Source of the DNA: Atopobacter sp. AH10
GTDB lineage: Bacteria; Bacillota; Bacilli; Lactobacillales; Aerococcaceae
Direction: 5' to 3'
Assembly: GCF_003664595.1 (NCBI RefSeq)
Contig: NZ_QXPZ01000030.1
Span: 1-48,806, forward strand
DNA: 48,806 nucleotides
Below, piece by piece: positions 1-13,606 of the stretch. The notes beneath the pieces are model-generated. The model saw only the letters and a list, made by a program, of their open reading frames with translations. It made no database searches and had not been told where the DNA came from. A program made the position numbers and the translations under genes. Numbering within the stretch: position 1 is the stretch's first letter; every line of letters begins with the position of its first letter.

Positions 1-60
1 TAATTGCCACGCTGGTTGGATTTTAATTGCCAAAGTGGTTGATTTTTTAATTGCCAAACA
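1..60 (-). mobile_element. Terminal repeats of an IS21-like insertion sequence (edge)
   Basis: On the minus strand two 24-base direct repeats follow each other, each starting TTTGGCAATTAAAA and ending near CAACCA (58-35 and 34-11). A third begins at base 10. The array starts with TG at base 60, directly after the coding sequence of the neighbouring gene. Multiple short repeats inside a TG-starting end are typical of the IS21 family (general knowledge). Only the tip is in the window, so no transposase gene confirms this. Confidence 0.5.
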
Positions 61-507
61 CACTTCTAATGATTTAGCAACGATTTTACTAATATTTTCT
101 TTTATCTCTTCTAAATATCCCTGCCTCTTTAATTTCTCATAAATATTATTAAGGGTATCGAAATCATCGATACCCTTAGCAATGGATAGTATTAACTTTA
201 TATCCATATCTTCATAGTTTGGATATTTCTTTTGATTAAATTCGTGAATCTTATTTTTCATTTCAACAAATTCATCTTCTATATACATAGGATTAATATT
301 ATCTTTTGTTTCTAATATTTTTTTGATTGTTCTTACAGACAAGGTTTTAGATTTTGGAAGCTCTATGCTTTCCGGTGTACGAATTACCATTTTAAATAAA
401 CCTTCATTTATTTTTTCAAAATATCGTACAGAGTAGTTGTACTCTTTATTTTCAAAAAGTTGTTCCATTTCTTTTGCTGTCGCTTTAATATTTTTATGAT
501 ATTCCAA
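1..507 (-). CDS. Unknown ICE protein, TTG start, cut by the window edge/IS
   Basis: An open frame runs from a TTG at 507 for 169 codons to the window edge without a stop. The TTG follows the helicase stop codon directly (TAG TTG), and a strong AGGAGGAG site lies about ten bases upstream, inside the end of the helicase gene, so coupled translation is likely. The first 149 residues (to base 61) look like real protein: soluble, charged, with repeated helical stretches and no membrane segment or recognisable catalytic motif. The last 20 codons are read out of the IS-like terminal repeats at 1-60, so the native gene is probably interrupted there. I do not recognise the family. Its place after the helicase suggests an ICE DNA-processing accessory. 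Confidence 0.6.
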   Translation of the reverse strand, partial: MEYHKNIKATAKEMEQLFENKEYNYSVRYFEKINEGLFKMVIRTPESIELPKSKTLSVRTIKKILETKDNINPMYIEDEFVEMKNKIHEFNQKKYPNYEDMDIKLILSIAKGIDDFDTLNNIYEKLKRQGYLEEIKENISKIVAKSLEVCLAIKKSTTLAIKIQPAWQL

Positions 508-3500
508 CTATCTAACCTCCTCCTTACATTCTATTTTCCTATCTGTATTCTCATCTTGTAATTCTCCTTTTCCTACTTTCTCTTTGAAATAATCAAGCCT
601 ATCCATTACAGATGATTTTTCTTTTTTATCAAAATCTCCTATACTTTGTACTTTGCTATCTCTAAAGTCTGCATCATACCTGTCTGCTACTCCGTCTAAA
701 TCCATATCCATTGATAGTGGATCATAAAAATTGCCCTCATCATCAATTTCAAGATTAAGAACTTCTTTTAGCTTTTCTTCATCAATAGATACAAGTTCAT
801 TAAAATCCCAAAATGCAATATCATTTTTTAGTTGTATCAATTCTTTTTGACTGGCTGCATCATCCTTATCATAAATATATGGATAGCTCTCTATCAAAGT
901 ATTATCAACATAGGTATTTAGCTTATAGTTTATTAAATCTAAATTCGTCTGAATTTCATGTTTTTCATCAGGTGTTGTCGTATATGCTATTCCAACATTT
1001 GAAAGATCCGGAAATAAAGTATCAAAATCTTCTACTCTATTTTCTTCATCATACTCATGATTGATAAAGTTTATAATTTCTTCTTTGACTTCCTTTAAGA
1101 GAACTTCATCTGTATTTTCTTTTCCATCGCTTTTTCCCATATCAAGAAGATTATTGACCTCAGCAAGCCTCAAGTTCTTTTCTTTTAATAAATCAGCTTG
1201 CGGAAATTTTTTCTCCACTTCAAGTTTTGCAATTTCAAATTGCTTTTTTGTATCTTCAAGTTTACCTAAGGTCTGTTCCAATCTCTCAGGAAGTTTATCA
1301 AGTACATTATCCATTCTTGTGATATTTCCTATCTCATCTGTACCAAACTCACCATAATGACTTTCCTGTCCCTGTAGCTTAAATTTATATTGGCTTGCAA
1401 AACTATCATAAAAAGCATAGAGATTAAAATTTCTATATTGACCTATCAAAGTGTCCTTATTTTTATCTCCTAGCTCACTTCTTTTAATAGACTTTATCCT
1501 GTTTATCAAAAATTCTCCAGCTAATTTTTTATCTGTATATTTTCTTCCATCTAAAGTTAATGAAGTAAATTTAGATAGTTTTTCTTTGCCCGTTTCCATA
1601 TCCTTTCCATTTAGCTCTTCCATTCCTACAAAAGCTCCTTGAACCATATTTATGGTTTGTTCCTGATTTTCTGTATCTTTATATGGTTCTACATGCTCTA
1701 TATCTTTTTTAAGGTTTTCTATTTTTATCTCCAGTCGTTCTATCTCTTTTGGATAAAATTTAACTACCTTATCCTCTAGCTTATACAAGTTTGATTTAAA
1801 GTTGGACTCAAGCATTTTTAGTTTTGATACCTCTACATCCAGATCCATTTTCTCACGAATAAGAGGATTTCCTGTGGCAAGTGCCTTTATCTCCGCATAG
1901 TTTAATGTTGCCTCGTCTACATCTTCTGCAACTCTTACAGGTGTCTTACTTGTCATGATTTGAGAGATGTATTTCTGTTTATTCTCTAAGGTTTGGAAAA
2001 GATAGGCATCAAAGGTATTTTCTGTAACATAACGAAAGATATGAACATCTGTATTTTCATTACCTTGACGAACTATACGACCTGCTCTTTGGGCTAAATC
2101 CGCAGGTCTCCAAGGCACATCTAAATCGTGGATAGCAATTAGCTTATCTTGGGCATTCGTACCTGCTCCCATCTTCTGTGTTGAGCCAAGTAATACCCTT
2201 ATCTCTCCACTTCTTACCTTATCGAATATAGCATCTTTTTCTTTGTTATTTTTTGCATTATGGATAAATTCAATCTCATTTTCAGGTACTCCCATTTTAA
2301 TCAGTTTTTCCTTCATATCATCATAGATATTAAACTCATTACTTGGCGTTGACATATCGCAAAAGATTAACTGAGCTGATTTTTTATCCCTGTACTTATC
2401 CCATATACTAAATACATTGCTTACACAAGCATTTACTTTTGAATTTTCATAATCAGGAAGTAGCGGATTGATAAGCCTTTGGTCAAGTGCCATTTTCTTA
2501 CCGTCGTTCGTTATTTTTAACATATTATCAACAGATGGATCCACTTCTTTATTTCTAACCTTATCCGCTCTTTCAGAAAAACTTTCAAGGATCTCTTTTT
2601 GTTCTTCAGTAGGCTTTGTTTTAATGGTTTCATACTGTGCATTCGGTACGGGCAAGTTTAATACATCGGATGTTTTAATATCCATAAACTGTTTAACTGT
2701 ATTCATTAACTCCGGAAGGTTATAAAATTTTGCAAATCTTGTTTTACTTCGATAACCATTACCTTCAGGATTTAATTCAATAGCTGTAACCGTTTCTCCA
2801 AAGGTGCTTGCCCAAGAATCAAAGTGCTGCAGGTGCATATTCTTTAACTCGTCATATTGTAGATAACGCTGCATAGTATATAACTCCGCCATAGAATTAC
2901 TTACAGGGGTCCCTGTGGCAAATACAATCCCCTTATTATTTGTAATCTCATCCATATATCGGCATTTCATCAACATATCACTTGACTTTTGTGAATCCGT
3001 TGTAGTAATTCCTGCCACATTTCGCATTTTTGTAAATAAATACAAATTTTTAAAACTATGTGCTTCATCCACAAAGAGCTTATCTATGCCAAGTTCCTCA
3101 AAAGTTACCACATCATCTTTCTTATAATCATCATTGAGCTTTTTAAGTTTTGCTTCCAAACCTTTTTTTGTTTTCTCTAATTGCTTTACTGTAAATTTCT
3201 GATCTCTGTCCCTTTTGTATTCGTCTATAAAATCCAAGATTTCATCAATTTGGCTTTGCAGTTCATACTCTTGCCTTTCTTTACTAATTGGAATTTTCTC
3301 AAATTGACTATGTCCGATAATAACCGCATCATACTCTCCTGTGGCAATCCTAGAGCAAAATCTCTTTCTCTTACTTGGTGTAAAGTCCTTCTCCGTTGCA
3401 CAAAGAATATTGGCTCCCGGATAGAGTTCATTAAACTCACGTCCGAATTGCTCTATGATGTGGTTTGGAACGACAAACATTGATTTGGTACTCATACCAA

Positions 3501-6500
3501 GCCTTTTGGATTCCATGGCAATTCCTATCATCTCAAAGGTTTTGCCTGCTCCGACCTCATGTGCAAGCAAAGTGTTTCCTCCAAAAAGTCCTCTTGCTAT
3601 GGCATCTTTTTGATGCATTCTAAGCTCTATTTCCGGATTCATACCCTCAAATGTAAGATTACTTCCATCGTATTCTCTTAATTTAATAGAATTAAACATC
3701 CTATTATATTTTTCTACAAGGTCGCTTCTTCTGTCTATATCATCAAATATCCAGTTTTTAAATTCTTCTTTTATAATCTCCTGCTTACTTCTTGCAAGCA
3801 TGGTTTCTTTGTCGTTTAATACAGAACGCTTTTTCCCATCAGCATCAACAAAAGTATCAAATACTTTTGTATCCCTTAAATTTAAACTATCCTCAATTAA
3901 CTTATAAGCATTTACTCTCGAAGTACCATAAGTAAGATTTGAAAGATCATTATTTCTATCGACGCTCTTTCCTTCAACTCTATATTCACCTGTAAAATTA
4001 GAATACTTAATATCAATATTCCACCTGTTATAGTTTGAGGTTTCTAAAAGATGAAACATAAAATCTTTATAATACTTTTCATCTACCCAAGTTGCCCCCA
4101 TTCTTACAGTAATATCACTGGCTTCCAATTCTTTTGGCATTACTTCGAGTAATTTTTGCTTTTGAAAACCTAAATAAGATAGCTCTGTTTTCAATATCTC
4201 ATTTTCTTTTCGGATTTCTTCCTGTGGCTTATTTTCTGTTTCATTCTCGTTTTCTAGGTTAGTGTCTTTAGCTAAATACTCTTCATTTTTACTAATTTCA
4301 TAATCTATATTCTTTATATAGGAGTCTATTATATGAATTTTATCTCTAATATTACCGGATAAATATTCATCTGCTGTAACATAAGGTCTTGAAAAATCTC
4401 CATTATTTATTACCGACCTAAAGGGAGTAGTATCGCTTGGGTCAAAATTATCAAGATTTAAAAATATTTCTCCCCTTAATTCCTCTATTAAGGTTTCTCT
4501 TGTTTTATCTGTAAGATTTTGCATATAATCAAAATCTACCCTACCTTTTTGAGATATAGATAATATCAAGGCATCATTTGCTTTATCCGTATGTTCCACT
4601 GCTACTGCTTTTCTAATTGTCCTTTTTGTAAATATATCTGATTTACCTATAAAATTCCCTTTTTTATCTAATCTTTCCAAACTTGACATAAGAGAGTAAT
4701 TGGCATCTTCTTTGAAAAGTAGGCTGTTCTTCTTTGCATTTATAAGACTATACTTTTTAGAAAAATCATCATAAATTGCATTTAATTCAACTTGTGCTGC
4801 CTTTATTTCTTCATCTGTATAATCTTCCTTCTGAAGTTTGATTACTTGTCTAAGTGATTTTTCTAAATCTATATATGCTTTTACTTTTTCTGTATCCGCC
4901 TTATTTAAAGATACTTTTTGCATGATTGAGTTTTCTCTGAAATAAATCTTATCTTCAATAAGTGCATAAGAAAAATTTTTAACACTATCATCTGCCGGTA
5001 TGGTTTCTGTTTCTAATTCTTCATTTAATTCTGCTTTTTCATAAGTACCTGAGATATTTTTAATTACTGAAGATAATTTTTCTTCTAGGCTTATATTTCC
5101 ATCCTCTATGCAAGCCAAAGCTGTTCCAAACCTACTTGATATTTCTTTCATACTACCTAAGACTTGACTTGGGTTATCTGCAAAATATTTGTTGTAAGTT
5201 AAGCCTTTTTCATCCGTTGCAAGTTTTATCCAATCCTCATCTATTTTTAATAGTTTATCTCTTTTTTTAAGGAAAATTATATCTGAGGTAACTTCTGTTC
5301 CTGCTTCCCCTTTAAATACATTATTAGGTAACCTGATAGCTCCTAAAAACTCTGCTCGCTCTGAGATATATCTTCTAATATCTTCACTTTTCTTATCCAT
5401 TGTTCCACTTGATGTAATAAATGCTATTACACCTCCTGAACGCACCTTATCCAAAGTTTTCGCAAAAAAATAATCGTGAATAAGAAAGTTATTTTTCTCA
5501 TACTCACGATCGGCTACTTTATATTCTCCAAAAGGTACATTTCCTATTGCCACATCAAATAGGTTATTTGAAAATGTTGTTTCTTCAAAGCCTTTTATCT
5601 GTATGTTAGCATTAGGATATAGCTTACTTGCTATCCTACCACTAATACTGTCAAGTTCCACTCCATAAAATCTACTACCTTGCATACTCTCCGGTAGATT
5701 CCCAAGAAATCTACCTGTTCCCATACTAGGTTCTAAGATATTACCACTTTCATATCCCATATTGGATAGAACCTTATAGATACTGTCAATTACTATATTT
5801 GGTGTATAAAAGGCTGTAAGTGTACTTCCTCTTGCTGCTTCATACTCTGATGATGATAGATTTTCTTTTAAAAATTCTCTTGCTTCTTTCCATTGCCCCT
5901 CTTTCGTTTCGTCAAATACATCAGAAAGTCCGCCCCAACCTACATATTTGCTTAAAATATCTTGTTCTTCTTTTGTAGCATAGCTTGATCTTGCTTCAAT
6001 TTCTTTTAAAAGTTTTATTGCTGATATATTGTTTCTAAGTCGTTCAGATGGTGGCAAGATTTCATCCTCTTTTGTTATTTTATAATTTACAGGAGGAATA
6101 CCACCCATATATTCATCATTCAAAATAGGTATATCTTCTTTTGTTGGTGTTTCTCTTTCTTTTGCCTCTAATCCACGATTTGCCCTCCAGTTGTCATAGG
6201 ATTCCAATTTTTTATCAATTGTTTCTTTTTGATGTTTGGTAAGTTTTAAGTTATTTCCATCCCCATCTATTTTCCCAAGTCCATTTAAATAATCAAAAGA
6301 AAGTTTAAACTCTCTATAGTTATTCGGATTTTTTTCACTATATACTGTAAGCTCTCTATTTTGATTATCGACATCTACGATAAATTGGTTGGCAATCACA
6401 GTGCCTTGATCATTTACCACATCCAAACTATGGTGTAAAAGTTCTGCCCTATCTTTTTCTTGTAAAGTAGAGCTTTCTTCAAATTTTGAAATTTCATCAT

Positions 6501-9500
6501 TTACATCCTTCAATTTTTTAAATTCCTCTAGAGATTCTTTTTTCGCATAAAGTTCAGTAACCGGTCTACTTTGAGTATATAAAATTTCTGTCATCAGTTT
6601 TTCTGTATTTGAAACAAGTTGTAGCCTGCTCATTCCAACGGGATTAAAATTATTTCCTGTAATTTCATACTCTTTATTTTGAAAGGTAACTGAAAGTCCT
6701 TTTTTGTTATAATCTTCAATATCCAACAGAATTAAATCTTCATTGTCTAAACTTTGCTCTTGTAGTTTTTCTCCTCTAGATACAATCTCTAAATCAAGTT
6801 CACTTTCATTTCTGAATGCAAGAATTTCACTGCCTGTAATAAATCCATTCATATAGCCTTCATTATCATCTAGTTTTATAGTCTTATAGGTATTATAATC
6901 TTGAATTTCTGCAATTACATATTCTTTGCCTTGATATTTTACCTGCATTCCTTCCTTGTATATAGGCTCTTTGGGTAAGTCTTGCTCTTTTTGTCGTTCT
7001 ATTTCTAAATTTATAAAACCTGTCAAAAGTACATCTCTATGGTTATCATCCAGCAAATATGGTAAATTTCTTAGCATAGTATGATAGCTATCATACTTAA
7101 TCGCCTTGTTGGTATTTACTACAAAGCCATTATATTTAAGGTTTTGCCTTAACTCCATATTTTTAAAATCAAGAATTAACTCTGCTTCATAGCCTTTCTT
7201 GAAATCTATGCTATCTGTTATATGTTCAATATCTTTTAAAGTCCCATCTTCAATCTTTTTAATTTTCAAAGTATATTCTTCTGATTGTGGATTAAAATAA
7301 TACCCTTTACTTTCTGCTATATCCTTTTCAATTAGGTTTGATAAAATTTCTTTTTTATCTCTAATTTCATACACCTTATTTTTTTCATTTTCAGGAAGAT
7401 TTACACTAAAGTTCAATTCATTGTCTTTGTTTATATATGCTACATTTTGCATTGCACCATCAATCTTTAGGTTTTTATTTGAAACATATATATCTTCATA
7501 GTAATTTGGAAATTGCTCACCAAAACTTGATATATCAAAATCATAGCCCTCTTTTTCTTCCGTTACTATATCTCTATCAATTTCATATAAGCCTTGATTA
7601 TTTAAATAAAACAAATCGTTTAAATCTGTAAGGTTTGTTTCTTTCATATTCGCAGCTATTTCATCAAAGAGTTTATCTAATTTTTGACTTTCTTCAAAAG
7701 TTGTTCCCCTGTATAGAGGATAAACTCTTCCTTCAACATTATCTTTACTTGGATATACCTTAGTCCCTGTTTGTTCAAGAGAAATATCTACTACTTTTTC
7801 TTTATCCACTACTGTATAGTAATATCCTACTTTTACAGCTATTTTATTATCATCATATATATCTTTTGTTTCTAATACACTTTCTTTTTCTTTAGATAAT
7901 TCACTTAAATATTCATTGTACCTATGTTCAAGTTCAATTCGCAGTTTTTTGACATCATCTAAACTTTTCATATCGTCAGGAAGATTGCCTTGTCTTTCGG
8001 CAACTTCTCTCATAACTCTTGCGTATTCTCTTTGAAAAACTCCTGAAAAGTCAGCAAGTGTATTATTCCCTAAAATTTCCCTTGCTTTAAGTACAGTTCT
8101 TTGTAAATCTTCATCATTTTTCAAAGTTTCATACAATGTATCTGAAATATCTTTAATAGAATTTATTTTTGGATACTTTAAATTAGCTATATCTTTTTCG
8201 CCTTCTATTGCTACATCTATCTTTCCTAAGAAATTATCTACTGTACTTGAATAAGTTAAGCTATCTGTATTTGTATATACTACTCTATATTCTCCATCAT
8301 TGTTTTTAAAAAAAGTGAGACGAACTAAATCAGATGAGTTCTTATCATCTTCAAAAGGATTATATTCATTTAACTTAGATCCATCTGTATATGAAAAATC
8401 TTCAAAGTATGGAAATAACTTTTGGTAATCTTCTTTATTTGAAAATACCTGCATAGACTCTTTTTCTAAGATGTTTTTTATTGTAGTATCTACATTTTGC
8501 TTATTTTCTATGATGTTTTCTTTATCTACCTGCTCATATAGGTACTGAAAATCTCTCCCGTTTACTTCATTTCCATCGCCTATATCTACTCTTAAATGCT
8601 CTGTTACCTCTCCATTTTCAATATGGTCGAAATAGAATTTTGAATATCCTTCCCATTCATCCGATATCTCACCATATTTATCTACCTCAACAGTTTCATT
8701 GTGAAGTTTTATTTGTTTGTCTAATTCTTTAATTTCATCAATAAGCTCTTTATTTACTATCCTTCCTTTGTATGAAGTTTGTATAAGGTTTGAGTCCTCA
8801 TTAAATTCTACTATCCAATAATCCTTTGAATTTAACGGTTTTTCTTCAATATTTTCTTTGAATTTAATCTCTTGCTTTTCTACATCACCATAAATTTTTC
8901 TGCCTGTGGAATTAAAATTATTTTGAATGCTATCATATATCTTTTCAGCTTCTTCATAAGAAATATCTTCTTGATCTTGCAAGATAAGTATTTCTTCTTC
9001 TCTTTTGTTATCAAAGGTAAGTTCTCCATTAAAGGCAACTTGTAATTCTTCTTCGGTCATTTGTTTTTTAAGTTCTGTATCCTTTAATTCTCTAAAAGTT
9101 GTTGGAAAATCTTCAAGGATTAACCTTTGTGCATTTAATTCCTTTAGTTCATTCACATTGAAATATCCCCATTCGACTTCATCTCCAAGCACAAGTCCAA
9201 AGGCTTCGCCTGTTTCTTTATCATACTCCGTCATATACCAGGTCCAATTTGACTTAAAAGGAATAATATATGCTGCATGTACTTCCTTGTCTGCTAAATC
9301 TACTTCTTCTTGATCATAAAGCTGTGGTACTCTTTCAAGCATTTCATTTGTTACAAGCTGATGCGGATCATCTTTTGGGTAAATTTTTGAATTACTATCT
9401 TCTTTTTTTATTGAATGAAGATTTTCCTGTTCTTCTTGCAATAAAGTCTGCTCTTCTTTGGTAAGATATTTATCATTTTTAACTAAATCTTCTATTCTTC

Positions 9501-12500
9501 TTGCTACCTGATTCCAATTAAAGAAAACATCTTTACAATCATTTTTTGTCAGCTTTATACCTTTGGCATCGTGGTTCTCGCCACTTCCTCTTGCACCTGA
9601 TAGAGCGTGTGAGCTACCACCTGTTCCATACTCATTTTTAAGAAAATCTGCTTGTTCTTTTAAGGTGTAATTTTTTCCAAAAAATTCGTATATTCTTTTT
9701 TTACCTTCGGATACTCCACTACCTCTCATAAGATTTGTGTCAATTTCATCTTCTGTAATAAAGGATTTAATTGTAGGTAAGTCAGTAAGATTTGTAGTAA
9801 ATTCTTTTCGTGGTAGTTCTAAATCATTCAATCTGTTTAATAGTTCATTAATATTATGATTATGAAATCTTAGTATATCTGAATTGCCTTGATACTCTTT
9901 TGAAAATGTTAAATACTCTGTTCTTAAATTCGCCCTAAAGTCTTTGTCTTGTAGCATTTTTGCAAGATATTCCGTTTTTTCAGGATAGCCTAACCTTTGT
10001 TTTTCATTCAGGATTGATAAATAAGTGTCTTTTACCTCATCATTAAAATCTCCTTTTAGATACCATAGTTTCTCTGCAAGCTCAGCTCTTTCATTACTCA
10101 TGGCTTCAATCAGTTCTACATTCGTTGCATAGTTGCCTTCGTCTAAAAGCTCTCCCATTCTATTTGCTGCATCTTCCCAAGATAAAAGTTGCGTGTAGTT
10201 TTCTCTTGATGATATATCATTTGATAAATGAATCCCATCTTCTGAGTACCAAGCACAAACTTTGTCATTTCCTAAGTAAAAGCCATTACCACCTTGAAAT
10301 GTATTTTTTAGAAAATCTGCTAATTCTCCCTTTGTTTTTCCTTTGCTAAATTCCGCTATGACATCTAATCTTAAATTATGCTCATTACCACCATAAATTA
10401 AAACAGTGTCTATCTGATTTTGGGTAAGTGGTATCTGAAAACCTATTTGTCCTGCATTTTGAGTAAAAGAAAAAGAAGTCTGTTCGACTTCTTTTTCAGC
10501 ATTTTCTTTATTTATATTTTCATTTGAGTTTTCTATACCCAAACTATCTGTTCCATTGCCATTCTGTCTAACTCCATATCGAGGTTCTTCATTAGTCCTG
10601 CGTATTTCAGAAAGTCGTTGTTTTGAAGTTCCTCTGTCAAGCCCCAAGACTCTTTCATCTTCAGTTTCTCTCTCATTGTGAAGTCTATCGCTTGATCCTC
10701 TATCTTGTCCAGATGTTCTTGTAATGTCCCTTCCAGTAGCATCTGTTCGTAGTAGTCCTCCTTGTTCTCCTTGAGGAATTTCAGTCTTGCTTTGCTGAAC
10801 TTTCTCAAATTCCTCTCGTCTACCTGCTTCGGTATCTTTATTTTCGGAATTAAGACTTGTTCTCCTCCTGTCATCTTCTCTATCATATATCCCCCTCCCA
10901 TTTCCTCGAAGTGGTTCTCCTTGATTACCGGATAATATATCTCGTTCTCTACTATATACTCCTTGCCTGATAGTATCACTTTTTCTTCCATTTTCTATGC
11001 CTCCAATTCCTATTTTATTTTCATCTATTCCATTTTCTGTAAAATTATTATAACGCTCCTTATCCTCTTTTGTCTGCTCCTTTTTATGAAATTTCTCCAT
11101 TTGTTCTTGTCTTTGCATCAAGGAGATTTCATTTCCAATATTTATAAGAAGACCTCTACTAATACCTGAGGTATAGATAAGTAATTTATCTAAGTCATTC
11201 ATTTTAAGATTATTGGATAAAATTTTAAAACTATTGTTATCTGATGTATATTCTATTCCCATTCTTGCACATATTGAAACTTTTACGGATTCTTTTAAAA
11301 ATGCCAAAATATCAAGTTTACTATGTTCTTTTAAAAAATCATCTGACAATTCATCTGTTATTTTATATAGATATTGCTTTGCATAGAGATTTGCCAATGT
11401 GTCTAACTTTTCATCCAATGAAAATAGTAGACCGGCATCTTTTTGTTTAAAATGATTTATTAGCTTATCCAGCACTTCAATATGTTTTTTATTGTCATAT
11501 TCCCATAGTTTTACTTCTGAGATATTGTGATTTCTGCTCACTGTTTGACTTACATCAAACACATATTTTATTTTACCTGTTGTACTATCTAATAAAGGGA
11601 TTCCTTTTTCATTTCTCTTTACAACTCTGCCTATGCTTTTCCAATAATCGTACTCTGCACAAGCGGTAGCTTCTTTGTTTACATTACAAATGCTAAGCTG
11701 ATGTGTATATGGATATTTGTAGTTTTTTCCTGATACTTTCAAATATTCTTCATATTTTAAGGTATTGGTTTTAAATTCTCCTTTTAGATGATCTAATATA
11801 TATTTTAGTTCATCTTGTGTATATCTTTTCATATCACTTTTGTCCTCCTTATTTGATTTTTGATGATTTGTTGTAGTTTTATTTCTATGTTCATTCCTCC
11901 TTTTATATCTATTTTCTCTGTCCCAATCATAAAATGTACCCATTCCGTTAAATGCTTTTTGAGCTATATATCCAAGATAGTTCGTGCCTGACCGTCTTTT
12001 ATACCACTTCTCTCTGTTTAATCCACTTCTTTTCATCAGTGATATCGCTTCATTTATATTTCCTGTGTAATATAGTAACCTTTGTAGCATAAAAAAATCA
12101 GCCTCTGATTGGCTGTTAAAATAGGACCTATAGTTTCCATTATATATTTGTCTTAAATCTTCTCCGCTGTATGAAAAATATCCTTTATTAAATAGCTTTT
12201 CTAATATATCTCTATCTGCATTATACAAAGTTATGCTTGTCATTTTTCTGTTTTCTTTGCTTACAACTTTTGGTTTCGGCATATATTTTTCATATAAAGG
12301 TTTTAGCTCACTTTCAATCTCTATTACCTTACTTCTGTCTTTATCTTTTATCACATTGCCGGTTACGGTAAAAAATCTCCCTTCATCATAGATTTCAAGA
12401 TTTTTATGTCTTTTTCGCTCTCCCGGTACATTTCCTTTTCCAATGAAATGTAGTCCTGTTCCTGATGGTGATATTTTTGCATAAGTTGATATATTTCTTA

Positions 12501-12822
12501 GAAAATCGGCTGTCATAGAATTTGCATTAGTATCCTTAAAATACGCATTCATATCCTCTGTTACTTTATCTATATCTATTCCTAAATATCCATCTCCTAA
12601 GAAAAATCCCAGTCCATCGCCAATATGTTGACTAAGTGCCTTCTTGCAATCTTCATAAGAATGCCAAGTGGATGTATCGTTGGATTTTGCAGGTTTTTCA
12701 TTTGGCATAATGGGAAGTTTTGTGTTTTTTTCTTCTCTTTGAATGATTTTATATAAGCACCATCTATTCTCTCTCTTTAAGTCATTAGGTATATTACTAT
12801 AGGCATACTTCTCACCATTCAT
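508..12822 (-). CDS. Giant ICE protein: PrimPol-like + N6-methylase + SNF2 helicase (LtrC-like), 4104 aa
   Basis: This is a DNA-processing protein of the conjugative element. Residues 1-180 look like a plasmid/phage primase-polymerase domain of the NrS-1 kind (GIDID at 81-85, [11 protein letters not shown] near 120-130, [13 protein letters not shown] near 143-155). A helix-rich domain follows to about 310. From about 335 to 560 comes the N-terminal region usual in these helicases. Residues 610-763 form a charged disordered linker, which also encodes an overprinted ORF. An N6-adenine methylase lies near 2290-2480 ([16 protein letters not shown] in place of NPPY). An SNF2-type helicase lies near 3080-3620 ([31 protein letters not shown]). 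The C-terminus carries an EF-hand-like [12 protein letters not shown] and an [14 protein letters not shown] tail. The start ATG overlaps the upstream stop (TAATG). It is longer than the usual LtrC-like proteins because of the primase fusion. Membership is secure; the exact domain borders are estimates. Confidence 0.9.
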   Translation of the reverse strand: MNGEKYAYSNIPNDLKRENRWCLYKIIQREEKNTKLPIMPNEKPAKSNDTSTWHSYEDCKKALSQHIGDGLGFFLGDGYLGIDIDKVTEDMNAYFKDTNANSMTADFLRNISTYAKISPSGTGLHFIGKGNVPGERKRHKNLEIYDEGRFFTVTGNVIKDKDRSKVIEIESELKPLYEKYMPKPKVVSKENRKMTSITLYNADRDILEKLFNKGYFSYSGEDLRQIYNGNYRSYFNSQSEADFFMLQRLLYYTGNINEAISLMKRSGLNREKWYKRRSGTNYLGYIAQKAFNGMGTFYDWDRENRYKRRNEHRNKTTTNHQKSNKEDKSDMKRYTQDELKYILDHLKGEFKTNTLKYEEYLKVSGKNYKYPYTHQLSICNVNKEATACAEYDYWKSIGRVVKRNEKGIPLLDSTTGKIKYVFDVSQTVSRNHNISEVKLWEYDNKKHIEVLDKLINHFKQKDAGLLFSLDEKLDTLANLYAKQYLYKITDELSDDFLKEHSKLDILAFLKESVKVSICARMGIEYTSDNNSFKILSNNLKMNDLDKLLIYTSGISRGLLINIGNEISLMQRQEQMEKFHKKEQTKEDKERYNNFTENGIDENKIGIGGIENGRKSDTIRQGVYSRERDILSGNQGEPLRGNGRGIYDREDDRRRTSLNSENKDTEAGRREEFEKVQQSKTEIPQGEQGGLLRTDATGRDITRTSGQDRGSSDRLHNERETEDERVLGLDRGTSKQRLSEIRRTNEEPRYGVRQNGNGTDSLGIENSNENINKENAEKEVEQTSFSFTQNAGQIGFQIPLTQNQIDTVLIYGGNEHNLRLDVIAEFSKGKTKGELADFLKNTFQGGNGFYLGNDKVCAWYSEDGIHLSNDISSRENYTQLLSWEDAANRMGELLDEGNYATNVELIEAMSNERAELAEKLWYLKGDFNDEVKDTYLSILNEKQRLGYPEKTEYLAKMLQDKDFRANLRTEYLTFSKEYQGNSDILRFHNHNINELLNRLNDLELPRKEFTTNLTDLPTIKSFITEDEIDTNLMRGSGVSEGKKRIYEFFGKNYTLKEQADFLKNEYGTGGSSHALSGARGSGENHDAKGIKLTKNDCKDVFFNWNQVARRIEDLVKNDKYLTKEEQTLLQEEQENLHSIKKEDSNSKIYPKDDPHQLVTNEMLERVPQLYDQEEVDLADKEVHAAYIIPFKSNWTWYMTEYDKETGEAFGLVLGDEVEWGYFNVNELKELNAQRLILEDFPTTFRELKDTELKKQMTEEELQVAFNGELTFDNKREEEILILQDQEDISYEEAEKIYDSIQNNFNSTGRKIYGDVEKQEIKFKENIEEKPLNSKDYWIVEFNEDSNLIQTSYKGRIVNKELIDEIKELDKQIKLHNETVEVDKYGEISDEWEGYSKFYFDHIENGEVTEHLRVDIGDGNEVNGRDFQYLYEQVDKENIIENKQNVDTTIKNILEKESMQVFSNKEDYQKLFPYFEDFSYTDGSKLNEYNPFEDDKNSSDLVRLTFFKNNDGEYRVVYTNTDSLTYSSTVDNFLGKIDVAIEGEKDIANLKYPKINSIKDISDTLYETLKNDEDLQRTVLKAREILGNNTLADFSGVFQREYARVMREVAERQGNLPDDMKSLDDVKKLRIELEHRYNEYLSELSKEKESVLETKDIYDDNKIAVKVGYYYTVVDKEKVVDISLEQTGTKVYPSKDNVEGRVYPLYRGTTFEESQKLDKLFDEIAANMKETNLTDLNDLFYLNNQGLYEIDRDIVTEEKEGYDFDISSFGEQFPNYYEDIYVSNKNLKIDGAMQNVAYINKDNELNFSVNLPENEKNKVYEIRDKKEILSNLIEKDIAESKGYYFNPQSEEYTLKIKKIEDGTLKDIEHITDSIDFKKGYEAELILDFKNMELRQNLKYNGFVVNTNKAIKYDSYHTMLRNLPYLLDDNHRDVLLTGFINLEIERQKEQDLPKEPIYKEGMQVKYQGKEYVIAEIQDYNTYKTIKLDDNEGYMNGFITGSEILAFRNESELDLEIVSRGEKLQEQSLDNEDLILLDIEDYNKKGLSVTFQNKEYEITGNNFNPVGMSRLQLVSNTEKLMTEILYTQSRPVTELYAKKESLEEFKKLKDVNDEISKFEESSTLQEKDRAELLHHSLDVVNDQGTVIANQFIVDVDNQNRELTVYSEKNPNNYREFKLSFDYLNGLGKIDGDGNNLKLTKHQKETIDKKLESYDNWRANRGLEAKERETPTKEDIPILNDEYMGGIPPVNYKITKEDEILPPSERLRNNISAIKLLKEIEARSSYATKEEQDILSKYVGWGGLSDVFDETKEGQWKEAREFLKENLSSSEYEAARGSTLTAFYTPNIVIDSIYKVLSNMGYESGNILEPSMGTGRFLGNLPESMQGSRFYGVELDSISGRIASKLYPNANIQIKGFEETTFSNNLFDVAIGNVPFGEYKVADREYEKNNFLIHDYFFAKTLDKVRSGGVIAFITSSGTMDKKSEDIRRYISERAEFLGAIRLPNNVFKGEAGTEVTSDIIFLKKRDKLLKIDEDWIKLATDEKGLTYNKYFADNPSQVLGSMKEISSRFGTALACIEDGNISLEEKLSSVIKNISGTYEKAELNEELETETIPADDSVKNFSYALIEDKIYFRENSIMQKVSLNKADTEKVKAYIDLEKSLRQVIKLQKEDYTDEEIKAAQVELNAIYDDFSKKYSLINAKKNSLLFKEDANYSLMSSLERLDKKGNFIGKSDIFTKRTIRKAVAVEHTDKANDALILSISQKGRVDFDYMQNLTDKTRETLIEELRGEIFLNLDNFDPSDTTPFRSVINNGDFSRPYVTADEYLSGNIRDKIHIIDSYIKNIDYEISKNEEYLAKDTNLENENETENKPQEEIRKENEILKTELSYLGFQKQKLLEVMPKELEASDITVRMGATWVDEKYYKDFMFHLLETSNYNRWNIDIKYSNFTGEYRVEGKSVDRNNDLSNLTYGTSRVNAYKLIEDSLNLRDTKVFDTFVDADGKKRSVLNDKETMLARSKQEIIKEEFKNWIFDDIDRRSDLVEKYNRMFNSIKLREYDGSNLTFEGMNPEIELRMHQKDAIARGLFGGNTLLAHEVGAGKTFEMIGIAMESKRLGMSTKSMFVVPNHIIEQFGREFNELYPGANILCATEKDFTPSKRKRFCSRIATGEYDAVIIGHSQFEKIPISKERQEYELQSQIDEILDFIDEYKRDRDQKFTVKQLEKTKKGLEAKLKKLNDDYKKDDVVTFEELGIDKLFVDEAHSFKNLYLFTKMRNVAGITTTDSQKSSDMLMKCRYMDEITNNKGIVFATGTPVSNSMAELYTMQRYLQYDELKNMHLQHFDSWASTFGETVTAIELNPEGNGYRSKTRFAKFYNLPELMNTVKQFMDIKTSDVLNLPVPNAQYETIKTKPTEEQKEILESFSERADKVRNKEVDPSVDNMLKITNDGKKMALDQRLINPLLPDYENSKVNACVSNVFSIWDKYRDKKSAQLIFCDMSTPSNEFNIYDDMKEKLIKMGVPENEIEFIHNAKNNKEKDAIFDKVRSGEIRVLLGSTQKMGAGTNAQDKLIAIHDLDVPWRPADLAQRAGRIVRQGNENTDVHIFRYVTENTFDAYLFQTLENKQKYISQIMTSKTPVRVAEDVDEATLNYAEIKALATGNPLIREKMDLDVEVSKLKMLESNFKSNLYKLEDKVVKFYPKEIERLEIKIENLKKDIEHVEPYKDTENQEQTINMVQGAFVGMEELNGKDMETGKEKLSKFTSLTLDGRKYTDKKLAGEFLINRIKSIKRSELGDKNKDTLIGQYRNFNLYAFYDSFASQYKFKLQGQESHYGEFGTDEIGNITRMDNVLDKLPERLEQTLGKLEDTKKQFEIAKLEVEKKFPQADLLKEKNLRLAEVNNLLDMGKSDGKENTDEVLLKEVKEEIINFINHEYDEENRVEDFDTLFPDLSNVGIAYTTTPDEKHEIQTNLDLINYKLNTYVDNTLIESYPYIYDKDDAASQKELIQLKNDIAFWDFNELVSIDEEKLKEVLNLEIDDEGNFYDPLSMDMDLDGVADRYDADFRDSKVQSIGDFDKKEKSSVMDRLDYFKEKVGKGELQDENTDRKIECKEEVR
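10533..10991 (-). CDS. TnpV-like protein overprinted inside the helicase gene
   Basis: A 152-codon ORF lies wholly inside the helicase gene, in another frame of the same strand. It starts with ATG preceded by GGAGG at a nine-base spacing, so it has its own ribosome site. Its second half resembles the TnpV family of transposon proteins: [14 protein letters not shown], then [17 protein letters not shown], then GLTEELQ, then a helical end with MKNLDMEL where TnpV has MNNIR. The helicase frame here encodes only a charged, low-complexity linker, so the constraint seems to sit mainly in this ORF. The function of TnpV is not established. A chance ORF of this length is unlikely in DNA this AT-rich, but expression is unproven. 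Confidence 0.6.
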   Translation of the reverse strand: MEEKVILSGKEYIVENEIYYPVIKENHFEEMGGGYMIEKMTGGEQVLIPKIKIPKQVDERNLRKFSKARLKFLKENKEDYYEQMLLEGTLQEHLDKIEDQAIDFTMREKLKMKESWGLTEELQNNDFLKYAGLMKNLDMELDRMAMEQIVWV

Positions 12823-13589
12823 TATATTTCCATTCCTTTATCTTTTTTAATGGTCTTTTCCTCCTTTGTTTTTTCACTGTCATTAATTTTTTGCTGATTC
12901 TCTTTGAGCATCTTTAGTACAGATGGTTTCTTTTCAACTTTTTGTGATTTAGATTTCTCCAACACTTTTTCTTTTTTAATAACTTCTTCTTTTTTAGTTC
13001 CTACTTCTACCTCTTTTTTATCTGTTTTATCCCTGTTCTTTTCGACAAAAAATTCTTTTTCATCCTTTTTTATTTCTTCAGATAAACTATCCAATTTTTC
13101 AAGGCAGACATTTAGCTTCTTTTGCTGGTCTTTGATAAAATCCTGCATTGAACTTACAAGATTTTTTACAATACTAATTTTTGCTTGTACTAACTTTTCC
13201 TGTGCTTTGGTTAAATTATATGAAAACTGATATTTCATATTGATATATAGACTTTTCATACTGTCTACTGCCTTGTTTTGCAAGGTTACCAGTGTATTGC
13301 CTATATTTTTTATATCTCTTAAAATAAGAGAACTAAATGTGATTCCCTCTAATTCATTTAATCTTTTTATCTCTGATTTTAATCCTAGTATCTCCTCTTT
13401 TAGTGATTTTAGCTCTTCTATATTGACATCAAAATCATTATTTTTGAGTTCTTTTTTTAGTTCTTCAGCAACCTTTAACTGTATATTGGTATTATCTTCA
13501 AGATTATCTATCCCTTTATCGTATTCATCTTTAATTTCTTTTAAAACTTCATTTGCCTTAACTTCTTGTTTTTCAACTTTATTATCCAT
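12822..13589 (-). CDS. Coiled-coil ICE protein of unknown function
   Basis: This encodes 255 residues, mostly charged heptad-like helix, with a Lys/Glu-rich C-terminal third. The ATG at 13589 is preferred over the longer open frame to 13631 because AAGGAGG stands just before it. The stop overlaps the start of the giant helicase by one base (TAATG), so the two are coupled. Near the C-terminus it has [13 protein letters not shown], related to the SV...L tail motifs of the helicase and PcfB. There is no membrane segment and no catalytic motif. I do not recognise a family; a structural or adaptor role in DNA processing is an inference from its position. Confidence 0.75.
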   Translation of the reverse strand: MDNKVEKQEVKANEVLKEIKDEYDKGIDNLEDNTNIQLKVAEELKKELKNNDFDVNIEELKSLKEEILGLKSEIKRLNELEGITFSSLILRDIKNIGNTLVTLQNKAVDSMKSLYINMKYQFSYNLTKAQEKLVQAKISIVKNLVSSMQDFIKDQQKKLNVCLEKLDSLSEEIKKDEKEFFVEKNRDKTDKKEVEVGTKKEEVIKKEKVLEKSKSQKVEKKPSVLKMLKENQQKINDSEKTKEEKTIKKDKGMEI

Positions 13590-13606
13590 AAATCCTCCTT
13601 GTATAA

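Noticed and set aside
151-177. A perfect 10-bp stem with a seven-base loop
   Set aside because: It falls within the coding frame of the left-edge gene (AKGIDDFDTL) and has no T-run or position that suggests a function.
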